Shown here piece after piece: positions 1 through 5,971 of a DNA stretch of 6,123 nucleotides (position 1 is its first letter; each line of letters opens with the position of its first letter). The notes below the pieces were generated by a model, which had not been told where the DNA came from, searched no databases, and saw nothing but the letters and a program-made list of their open reading frames with translations. Source of the DNA: DATGKD01 sp035294855 (lineage in GTDB: Bacteria > Actinomycetota > Acidimicrobiia > Acidimicrobiales > UBA8190); contig DATGKD010000151.1 in the NCBI GenBank assembly GCA_035294855.1, positions 1 through 6,123 on the forward strand. The letters run 5' to 3'. A program made the position numbers and the translations under genes.

Positions 1-1
1 G

Positions 2-814
2 GGATCGGCCGCCACGGCCATGCGCGCGCATCTCACCGAGGACGGCGACGGCTGGCGGCTCGACGCCTACAAGAACTACGTCACCGGCGGCCACCGGGCG
101 GTGGCGTGCCTGGTGTGGTGCCGGTTCCCCGGCGGCGAGCCCGGCACCGGCAAGGGGATCGGTGCCGTCGTCGTCGACCTCGCCGCCCCCGGGGTGAGCG
201 TGGCGGGCACCCACCGCAAGATGGGACTGCGCGGGTGCACCGAGGCCGAGCTCGCCTTCGACGGCGTACGGATCGAGCCCGACGACGTGCTGGTGGCGGG
301 CGATCCCGCCGACAACAGCGGGCTGAAGACGCTCCTCGCCCACATCAACCACGAGCGCTGCGGCAACGCGGCCATGTGCGTGGGCGCCGCCCAGGGCGCG
401 CTCGAGTACGCCATGGAGTACATGAACGAGCGCCGCTCGGGCACCACGCCGCTCGCCAAGCTGCAGGGCCTGCAGTGGAAGATCGCCGACATGGCGACCG
501 AGCTCGAAGGCGCGCGCCTTCTGTTGCAGCGCGCCCTCGTGCTCGCCGGCCGTCACGGCACCCCGCCGCCCCTCGAGTCGGCCATGGCCAAGATCGCCTG
601 CAACCTGGCGGCCAAGCGCGTCTGCGACGAGGCCATCCAACTCCTGGGCGGCTACGGCTACAGCCGTGAATACCCGGTCGAGCGCGCCTACCGCGACATC
701 CGCGGCCTGTGCATCGGGGCGGGGACGGTGGAGATCCAGCGCAACTTCGTGGGCACCGCCCTGCTCGGGGGCCGGGCGCCCGCCGGCGCGTGGTGGAAGT
801 CGGGCCGCCCGTGA
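2..814 (+). CDS. Acyl-CoA dehydrogenase, C-terminal part (5' end cut by window edge)
   Basis: This is an FAD-dependent acyl-CoA dehydrogenase, which makes the alpha,beta double bond in an acyl-CoA and passes electrons to ETF. The frame is open from base 2 and the reading GSAATAMRA at the edge matches the middle FAD/substrate beta-domain of the family, so the ATG at 20 is internal. About 110-130 N-terminal residues (the first helical domain) are missing, judging by the usual ~380 residues. Visible marks are YVTGG (flavin-contacting WITNG-like segment), the helix with NHER at 347-358, and the C-terminal LLGGYGYSREYPVERAYRD block followed by IGAGTVEIQR. The MCAD-type catalytic Glu (YEGT) is Ala here. 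The Glu of NHER (353-355) lies where isovaleryl-CoA dehydrogenase has its base, so an IVD-like branched-chain or bulky substrate is possible (inference). The stop TGA shares its A with the next ATG, indicating a coupled operon. Confidence 0.93.
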   Translation, partial: GSAATAMRAHLTEDGDGWRLDAYKNYVTGGHRAVACLVWCRFPGGEPGTGKGIGAVVVDLAAPGVSVAGTHRKMGLRGCTEAELAFDGVRIEPDDVLVAGDPADNSGLKTLLAHINHERCGNAAMCVGAAQGALEYAMEYMNERRSGTTPLAKLQGLQWKIADMATELEGARLLLQRALVLAGRHGTPPPLESAMAKIACNLAAKRVCDEAIQLLGGYGYSREYPVERAYRDIRGLCIGAGTVEIQRNFVGTALLGGRAPAGAWWKSGRP

Positions 815-2430
815 TGCCGGGCTCGCTCCGGCCGGTGGCGGTGCTCGGCGTGGGCGCCGCCGCGCCTTCGCTGCGGTTGCGCGCTGCCGACGCGGCGGCC
901 GCGTGGGGCGCGGGCGGCGGTTCCGGCACCGTGGCGCTGTGCGACTCCGACGAGGACACCCTGACGCTCGCGTGGCAGGCGGCGACGGACGCGCTCGCGG
1001 CTGCGGGGGTGGCCGCGAGCGAGGTGTCCGGGCTGTGGTGGGGAACGGCGCGTCCCCCGTTCGCCGAGGGACCGAGCCACGCCTTTCTCACCGCCGCGCT
1101 CGGCATCGATGCCCGCGGATCGGGCGGGCTGAGCGCGGGCTCCACGCACGCCGGCATGGAAGCACTGTGCGCGGCGTGGGACGCCCTGGCGGCGGGCCAC
1201 GCGCAGGTCGCGCTCGTCGTCGCCTCCGACGCGCTCGTCCCCGGGGTGGGCACCGCCGTCGAGACCACCACGGGTGCCGGCGCCGTCGCCCTCGTGCTGG
1301 GGGCACCGCCGGACATCGCGGCCGACGACGCGGGCGCGCCTGCCGCGTCGAGCTCCGCACGCGCCGCATCGCCCAACGGCTCGGCACCGCCTGCACGGCT
1401 CGTGGCGCGCGCCACTCGCGCCGCGCCTGTGCTCGACCGCTATCGCGCCGACACCGACGCCGCCACGGGCGACGTCTACGACGCCCGGCTGTTCCGTGAA
1501 GAGGTCTTCGTCCCCCTGCTCGTGTCGGCGGGCGCGGCAATCACCGGGGATGCCGGCCCCGGCACCGCGATCGAGGGGTGGGCGGTAGCCGACCCCGACG
1601 GACGCCTCGGAGCCGCCGTGGCCAAGCGGCTCTCCAAACCGCTCGTCGGCGGCGGCGCCTACAAGCTGGTGGGCGACACCGGGTCGGGCGCCGCCCTGCT
1701 GGCCCTCGTGCTCGGCACGGCCGAAGGCGAGCCGACGCCGGTGCGGTGCGTGGGCGCCATCGGGTACGGGGGGGGGCGGGCGACCGCGGTCGTCGTCGAG
1801 GTGGCACACGCCGTACCCGGCGCGCAGGCGTGCGCGGCGGTCCTGTCGGGCGGCCGGCAGGTGACCTACACCGACGCCCTGAAGGCGCGGGGCCAACTCG
1901 CCGCCATGGTCGACCCCATCGCCATGGGGGTGCCGCCCGCAGGGGCCGCATTCGTGCGGGGCAACGTCGAAATGCTCGGGTTCGAGGGCGCCAAGTGCCG
2001 CGCGTGCGGGGTGATCTCGACGCCGCCGTCGATCCACCCGCACTGCATCGGGTGCGGGGGCACCGAGCTGGACGTCGTCCGCCTCGTCCGCCACGGCAGC
2101 GTGCAGACCTTCGTCGTCAACCAGACGATGCCGCCCCCGTTCCAGGCTCCGCTGCCCCTCGTGGTCCTGGACCTCGACGACGGGGCTCGCCTCATGGTGC
2201 AGGGATCGCCCGCCGATGCGGACGAGCTCGCCGTCGGCGACCGGGTGACGCTCGTGCTGAAGCGCTACGCGCTCGAGCGTGGCGTCCCGGTCTACGGGTA
2301 CAAGGCACTGCGAGCCGATCCGGCCGCACCCACGTCCGGTCCGGGCCCGCAGGAGTCCGCCACACAGGAGTCCGCCACACAGGGGTCCGCCACGCTGGAT
2401 GCTGGCAGCACCCAGGGAGGTCGCACATGA
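814..2430 (+). CDS. Thiolase/HMG-CoA-synthase-like domain fused to DUF35 (zinc ribbon + OB-fold)
   Basis: This 538-residue protein has two parts. Residues ~6-345 have a thiolase-superfamily fold like HMG-CoA synthase (SAGSTHAGMEAL, ALVVASDA, TTTGAGAVALVLG, VGDTGSGAALLAL). Residues ~380-500 are a DUF35 module: a zinc ribbon CRAC...CIGC (Cys395, 398, 411, 414), then an OB-fold (QTFVVNQTMP, VVLDLDDGARLMVQG, ELAVGDRVTLVLK). DUF35 proteins are known as scaffolds and CoA-channel partners of thiolase-fold enzymes. By alignment from memory, the catalytic Cys is Thr111, the His is Asp260 (VADPDGR, no FHQP-like motif) and the Asn is Asp288, so condensing activity is doubtful. Residues ~168-197 are an Ala/Ser/Pro-rich insert, and the tail carries a QESAT repeat. 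I chose the ATG at 814, which overlaps the previous stop (TGATG); GTG 811 is an in-frame alternative. The SD is weak, so translational coupling is likely. The stop overlaps the thiolase start (ATGA), suggesting the two proteins work together. Confidence 0.88.
   Translation: MPGSLRPVAVLGVGAAAPSLRLRAADAAAAWGAGGGSGTVALCDSDEDTLTLAWQAATDALAAAGVAASEVSGLWWGTARPPFAEGPSHAFLTAALGIDARGSGGLSAGSTHAGMEALCAAWDALAAGHAQVALVVASDALVPGVGTAVETTTGAGAVALVLGAPPDIAADDAGAPAASSSARAASPNGSAPPARLVARATRAAPVLDRYRADTDAATGDVYDARLFREEVFVPLLVSAGAAITGDAGPGTAIEGWAVADPDGRLGAAVAKRLSKPLVGGGAYKLVGDTGSGAALLALVLGTAEGEPTPVRCVGAIGYGGGRATAVVVEVAHAVPGAQACAAVLSGGRQVTYTDALKARGQLAAMVDPIAMGVPPAGAAFVRGNVEMLGFEGAKCRACGVISTPPSIHPHCIGCGGTELDVVRLVRHGSVQTFVVNQTMPPPFQAPLPLVVLDLDDGARLMVQGSPADADELAVGDRVTLVLKRYALERGVPVYGYKALRADPAAPTSGPGPQESATQESATQGSATLDAGSTQGGRT
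1762..1780 (+). other. G-run / possible G-quadruplex inside coding sequence
   Basis: GGG, TAC, nine consecutive G (1768-1776), C, GGG. Four G-triplets fit within 19 bases, satisfying the simple G-quadruplex pattern on the coding strand and hence in the mRNA. It encodes Gly-Tyr-Gly-Gly-Gly in the thiolase-like domain. The frame is intact across it, so it does not look like a sequencing frameshift, although nine-base G runs are prone to indel error. Structure formation is inferred, not shown. Confidence 0.35.
2350..2394 (+). repeat. Three-copy 15-bp tandem repeat encoding QESAT-QESAT-QGSAT
   Basis: Three head-to-tail copies of CAGGAGTCCGCCACA; the first two are identical and the third has two substitutions (CAGGGGTCCGCCACG). 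The 15-base period preserves the frame and adds a hydrophilic pentapeptide repeat (residues 513-527) to the disordered C-terminal tail of the DUF35 protein, 32 bases before the next start codon. The near identity suggests recent slippage duplication. Copy number could vary between strains. Confidence 0.9.
2414..2420 (+). promoter_or_regulatory. Strong Shine-Dalgarno for the thiolase gene
   Basis: AGGGAGG lies six bases before the ATG at 2427, inside the 3' end of the preceding gene. It supports this start over the many upstream in-frame codons, and lets the thiolase be translated independently as well as by coupling through the ATGA overlap. Confidence 0.75.
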
Positions 2431-3602
2431 GCTGGAGCAAGGTGGCCGTGGTCGGGGCGGGCCTGGTCAAGTTCGGCGAGCTCTTCGAGCAGAGCTACGA
2501 GCAGATGGCGGCTGGCGCGTTCGCGGCGGCGACGGCCAGCGTCGACAAGGGCTTCGACCCGAAAGCCATCGACGCCATGATCGTCGCCACCCAGCGCGGC
2601 TCGCTGTGGGGCCAGGAGGGCATCGGCGGCAACACGGTGCCGAGCGCGCTCGGGTTGTCCGGCGTGGCGTGCACCCGGGTCGAGAACGCGTGCCCGTCGG
2701 GCTCCGACGCCTTCCGCATCGGCGCCATGGTGGTGGCGAGCGGAGTGCACGACACGGTGCTCGTGATCGGCGTCGAGAAGATGCGGGACAAGTCGACCCA
2801 GGAGGGCCTCCTGGCGCGCGCCGCCGCCGGCCACCCTCTCTACAACCGGGGGGAGACCGCCCCCGTCCTGTTCGCACCGTTCGCCACGCGCCACATGTAC
2901 GAGTTCGGCACCACCCCCGAGATGCTGGCGTCGGTGGCGGTGAAGAACCACCACAACGGGTGCCTCGACCCGTACGCCCACTTCCGCAACGAGGTGACCG
3001 TCGAGCAGGTGCTCGCCTCGCCCCCGGTGTGCCGGCCGCTTCGGCTGCTCGACTGCTGTCCCCAGACCGACGGCGCGGCCGCGGTCATCCTCACGAGCGC
3101 CGAACGCGCCGGCGAGTTCACGGACAAGCCGGTCTACGTGGCCGGCTTCGGCGTCGCCACCGACCATCCCTACCTCCACGAAAAGAGCACGTACGTCGGC
3201 CTGCCCGCCACGGTGACGGCTTCGCAGCGCGCCTACGCCATGGCCGGGATCGGGCCGAACGACCTCGACATGGCCGAAGTGCACGATTGCTTCACCATCA
3301 CCGAGATCCTCGACATCGAGGACCTCGGGTTCGTGGACAAGGGCAAGGGTGGCCCGGCGTCACTGGAGGGTGTCACCGCGCTCGACGGCCGCATCCCGGT
3401 GAACCCGTCGGGAGGACTGCTCGCCAAGGGCCACCCCATCGGCGCCACCGGAGTGGCGCAGCTGACCGAATGCTGGTGGCAGCTGCGCGAGGAAGCCGAG
3501 GACCGGCAGGTCGCCATCAGGAACGGCTTCGCTCTGCAACACAATGTCGGCGGCCGGGGGTCGGGCGTATCCGTCGTGAACATCCTCACCCGCGACCCCT
3601 GA
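2427..3602 (+). CDS. SCP-x-type thiolase (thiolase-family acyltransferase)
   Basis: This 391-residue protein has the SCP-x/lipid-transfer-protein type of thiolase fold, full length for the family without a C-terminal SCP2 domain. Such enzymes cleave 3-ketoacyl-CoA with CoA, or act as retro-aldolases on steroid side-chain CoA esters (Ltp2 type). Visible motifs are the nucleophile loop VENACPSGSDAF (Cys89), PQTDGAAAVIL (212-222), EVHDCFT (His286), NPSGGLLAKGHPIGATG (His336) and, near the C-terminus, LQHNVGG (His372). QHN is the SCP-x replacement for the second catalytic Cys (CxG) of ordinary thiolases. All SCP-x active-site positions look intact. The start is fixed by a good SD and by the ATGA overlap with the DUF35-fusion gene, which strongly suggests the two form a complex. 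Retro-aldolase versus thiolase activity cannot be decided from sequence alone. No signal peptide or membrane segment is seen, so it should be cytosolic. Confidence 0.93.
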   Translation: MSWSKVAVVGAGLVKFGELFEQSYEQMAAGAFAAATASVDKGFDPKAIDAMIVATQRGSLWGQEGIGGNTVPSALGLSGVACTRVENACPSGSDAFRIGAMVVASGVHDTVLVIGVEKMRDKSTQEGLLARAAAGHPLYNRGETAPVLFAPFATRHMYEFGTTPEMLASVAVKNHHNGCLDPYAHFRNEVTVEQVLASPPVCRPLRLLDCCPQTDGAAAVILTSAERAGEFTDKPVYVAGFGVATDHPYLHEKSTYVGLPATVTASQRAYAMAGIGPNDLDMAEVHDCFTITEILDIEDLGFVDKGKGGPASLEGVTALDGRIPVNPSGGLLAKGHPIGATGVAQLTECWWQLREEAEDRQVAIRNGFALQHNVGGRGSGVSVVNILTRDP

Positions 3603-3628
3603 TCCGGTCGTCGCGTCGCCCGGGTTCC

Positions 3629-4531
3629 TCACGGCCCTTCACCCAGCCACGGCGCCCGGCCGCCCTGCCCCGGCAACGGACGGATGAGCAGTTCCTGCGC
3701 CATCGACATGCACAGCTGGCCGTCGCGCCGGTACATCGACCCGCGCACGACGCTCCGTCCCCCCGTGTTCACCAGCGCCTGCAGGTCGTAGAAGAGCCAC
3801 TCGTCGGCACGCGCCGGGCGGTGCAGCCACAGCGCATGGTCGATGCTGGCGTCGGTGTGGGTCCCCCATTCGTCCAAGGTGAGTGGGCGGAACGACGACC
3901 GGGTCAGGTCGGACATGATCGCCAGCGCGCACCCGTGCAACGCAGGATCGTCGGGCAACCGCCCACAGGTGCGCACCCACCACCTTCCGCTCGAGCTGAA
4001 GGTGCCGTCGGCGTTCCGCAGCGGGCCCAGGTCCACGACGTCGAAAGGCCCGGGGGGCCCGTGGCCGTCCACCGGTTGGCCGTCGACCGGTTGGCCGTCG
4101 TCAGCACGACCCTCGTCCGGCGACGGCACATCGGGCATGGGGACCTGGTACTCGGGACCGTCCTCCGCCGCGTGGAACGAGCACGCGAAGCGCGACGTGA
4201 GCCGCCCGTCCTGGCTGGCCGACACCTGGCGGGTGGCGAACGACCGGCTGTCGCGCAGGTGCTCCACCTCGAGCGTGACCGGCGACCCGGGGCGCACGGC
4301 GCGCAGGAAGTAGCCGTGCACCGAATGGGGGGGCAGTCCGCCGTCCGCCGGGGTGGTCCGGATCGCCGCGTTCAGCACCTGGGCGAGGACCATCCCCCCG
4401 AAGACCCGCTCGCCCCACCAGTCGGGGCTCACCGCCGTGAACACGTCTTCGCCGGCGGGTGCCACCTGGATGGCGTCGACCAGCTGGTGGAGCAGGAGCG
4501 AGCGGCCCTGAACCGCCGGCGAATCGGTCAT
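3629..4531 (-). CDS. tesB: Acyl-CoA thioesterase II (TesB-like, double hot-dog)
   Basis: This is a 300-residue acyl-CoA thioesterase, close to the 286 residues of E. coli TesB. It hydrolyses acyl-CoA to free acid plus CoA in the cytosol. The N-terminal hot-dog domain contains RVFGGMVLAQVL (42-53), HSVHGYFLRAVRPG and VEHLRDSRSFATRQV. The C-terminal one contains ASIDHALWLHRP with Asp231 (E. coli Asp204), RADEWLFYD, and MAQELLIRP with Gln279 (E. coli Gln278). The Thr aligned with E. coli Thr228 appears to be Leu253, with Asn255/Thr256 nearby. The inter-domain linker (~135-165) is Asp/Gly/Pro-rich and carries a duplicated QPVDG. I chose ATG 4531 because the family similarity begins just after it. 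A GTG at 4654 would add 41 basic, unconserved residues. No clear SD is seen, so a leaderless or weakly initiated mRNA is possible. The gene converges on the thiolase with only 26 bases between them and no strong terminator. Confidence 0.93.
   Translation of the reverse strand: MTDSPAVQGRSLLLHQLVDAIQVAPAGEDVFTAVSPDWWGERVFGGMVLAQVLNAAIRTTPADGGLPPHSVHGYFLRAVRPGSPVTLEVEHLRDSRSFATRQVSASQDGRLTSRFACSFHAAEDGPEYQVPMPDVPSPDEGRADDGQPVDGQPVDGHGPPGPFDVVDLGPLRNADGTFSSSGRWWVRTCGRLPDDPALHGCALAIMSDLTRSSFRPLTLDEWGTHTDASIDHALWLHRPARADEWLFYDLQALVNTGGRSVVRGSMYRRDGQLCMSMAQELLIRPLPGQGGRAPWLGEGP
4063..4100 (-). repeat. 15-bp tandem repeat in the TesB linker (QPVDG x2)
   Basis: Two copies of a 15-base unit (GGCCGTCCACCGGTT and GGCCGTCGACCGGTT on the + strand, differing at one base), followed by the first eight bases of a third. 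In the - strand frame this gives QPVDG-QPVDG, residues 147-156, in the linker between the two hot-dog domains. Frame is preserved; the repeat looks like replication slippage in a tolerant loop. Confidence 0.85.
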
Positions 4532-4669
4532 CGCTGCAGCGTGGCAGGGGCGCCGGATGCGGTCCAGTGCGGCGACCCGCGGACCCAGCTCGCTCCGAGG
4601 AACCCCCCGGCGTGCACGGGTGATGCGCGACGCTGAGAAGGTCCGGGGCGGCACAAAGGGGGCGAACTC
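4532..4669. promoter_or_regulatory. Divergent intergenic region between tesB and the patatin gene
   Basis: This 138-base stretch must carry the promoters for both flanking genes, because they point away from each other. I could not identify a convincing -35/-10 pair on either strand. A perfect 10-base palindrome, CGCTGCAGCG (4532-4541), abuts the tesB start codon. It may be chance or a small operator. No open frame here resembles a protein. Confidence 0.5.
4655..4662 (+). promoter_or_regulatory. Shine-Dalgarno-like site for the patatin gene
   Basis: AAAGGGGG lies seven bases before the ATG at 4670. It is an imperfect match to AAGGAGG at good spacing, and supports this start for the patatin-like protein. 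Confidence 0.55.
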
Positions 4670-5971
4670 ATGGCCACGACGAACGGTGTCGACAGAGGGG
4701 ACAACATCGGGCCGGACGACATCACCATCGACCCTTCCCGAGAGCTGGGGTATGCGCGTACGGCTGCGCTCCAGCAGGCGTTCGAGGCGGCCGCGAGAAG
4801 CCTCCTCGACAACGATGGCTGGGCCGACCCGCAGCGACCCAACGACAAGCGGCTGATCGCCGACCTCGCGCTCGAGGGCGGCGGAGTGAAGGGCATCGGA
4901 CTGGTCGGTGCGGTGCTCGTGCTGAGCGAGGCGGGCTACTCATTCCGCGGCGTTGCGGGGACGAGTGCAGGGGCGATCGCCGCCGCGTTGATCGCCGCTC
5001 TCTCGAAGGCCGGGCGGCCGATCGTTCAGCTCAAGGGGTACCTCGGTTCGATGGACTTCTCGAAGTTCATGCCCGAGGGCAAGCTTCACCACTTCCTCGA
5101 CCACCACGGAGGGAAGGTGGGCAGCCTGGCCGTCGACGCCGGCATTCTCACCCACCAGATGGGGATCTACCCCGGCGACTACCTGCGCGAATGGTTGTCA
5201 CCGATCCTGAACGACGACCTCGGGGTCAGGACGTTCAGCGATCTCAGGCTCACCGTCGCCGACGACCCGGAGATCGACAGCTGCCTCCCCCCGGACCGCC
5301 GCTACCGGCTCGTCGTCCACACCTCCGACATCTCCCGGTCGGAACTGGCCCGCCTGCCCTGGGACTACCCGCGCTACGGCTGGGGGCCCGACGACCAAGA
5401 CGTCGTCCACGCGGTGCGAGCGTCGATGTCGATTCCCTTCTTCTTCGAACCGGTCTCCTTCTCCACCGGAGACGCCGACGTCACCCTGCCCGCTCCCGAC
5501 GGCAGCACCCTGACACAGCACTACGCGCCAGGGACCGTCACCTGGGTCGACGGCGGGATGTTGCGGAATTTCCCCATCAACGCATTTGACCGCGTGGACG
5601 GGAAGCCCGCGCGTTGGCCGACGATCGGCATCAAACTGTCGTCGCTGCAAACACAGTTCCCGGCGACCCGCGCGTGCGACAGCGCGGTGGACGTCGGGAT
5701 CCGATGCCTGCGCACGATGATGAACGAATGGGATGCCTACGCAGTCGACGAGGCGACCGCCGGCCGGACGATCTTCGTCGACAATGCGGGGTTGACGGCC
5801 ACGCAATTCGACCTCACACCCGCCCAGCAGAACACCTTGTTCTTGAACGGGGTCCGCGCCGCCACCCAGTTCATCCTCGAAATGGCAGAGGCGAACGGCA
5901 TCCCGCGAACCGCCGAGGAGGCGAAGACCTTCGCCCGGACAAGGCACGCGACCTGGAAACCAGGACCGTGA
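4670..5971 (+). CDS. Patatin-like phospholipase
   Basis: This 433-residue patatin-family serine lipid acyl hydrolase uses a Ser-Asp dyad to release fatty acids from phospholipids or other acyl esters. Motifs in order: oxyanion-hole loop LEGGGVKG (68-75), nucleophile elbow GTSAG (97-101, Ser99), and VDGGMLRNFP (293-302) with the catalytic Asp294 in the DGG motif. All three are intact, so an active enzyme is expected. The first ~60 residues are a hydrophilic extension before the patatin core, without a signal peptide. The region between ~200 and 290 contains RYRLVVHTSDISR and ASMSIPFFFEP, usual for the family. The last ~100 residues are probably helical. No transmembrane segment or fused sensor domain is visible, so a cytosolic or peripheral membrane role is likely. 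The substrate is unknown. It faces away from tesB, and no CBASS or other defence genes adjoin it, so a CapV-type immune role is not supported. Confidence 0.92.
   Translation: MATTNGVDRGDNIGPDDITIDPSRELGYARTAALQQAFEAAARSLLDNDGWADPQRPNDKRLIADLALEGGGVKGIGLVGAVLVLSEAGYSFRGVAGTSAGAIAAALIAALSKAGRPIVQLKGYLGSMDFSKFMPEGKLHHFLDHHGGKVGSLAVDAGILTHQMGIYPGDYLREWLSPILNDDLGVRTFSDLRLTVADDPEIDSCLPPDRRYRLVVHTSDISRSELARLPWDYPRYGWGPDDQDVVHAVRASMSIPFFFEPVSFSTGDADVTLPAPDGSTLTQHYAPGTVTWVDGGMLRNFPINAFDRVDGKPARWPTIGIKLSSLQTQFPATRACDSAVDVGIRCLRTMMNEWDAYAVDEATAGRTIFVDNAGLTATQFDLTPAQQNTLFLNGVRAATQFILEMAEANGIPRTAEEAKTFARTRHATWKPGP

Noticed and set aside
345..1415. - strand open frame of 356 codons opposite the dehydrogenase and DUF35-fusion start
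   Set aside because: It is Ala/Arg/Ser/Pro-rich with no motif; it is an antisense shadow of two well-supported genes.
688..2094. Long - strand open frame (468 codons) opposite the DUF35-fusion gene
   Set aside because: It is Arg/Gly/Ala/His-rich, with no recognisable motif, and lies entirely opposite convincing genes. Long antisense open frames are expected in GC-rich codon usage.
3591..3615. Inverted repeat CGCGAC/GTCGCG at the convergent thiolase/tesB junction, considered as a terminator
   Set aside because: The stem has only 6 bp with a 13-base loop and no U tract, and one arm lies in coding sequence. That is too weak to call.
2279..4636. Very long + strand open frame (785 codons) across the thiolase and tesB
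   Set aside because: It runs out of frame through the thiolase and antisense through tesB, its translation is Arg/Pro-rich low complexity, and both overlapped genes have clear family motifs.
4532..4654. N-terminal extension of tesB to GTG 4654
   Set aside because: It would add 41 Arg/Ala-rich residues without family similarity. The ATG at 4531 gives a length close to known TesB proteins.
4670..5971. Patatin as a CBASS effector (CapV-like)
   Set aside because: No CD-NTase, HORMA, E1/E2 or other defence gene is next to it. The neighbours are lipid metabolism genes.
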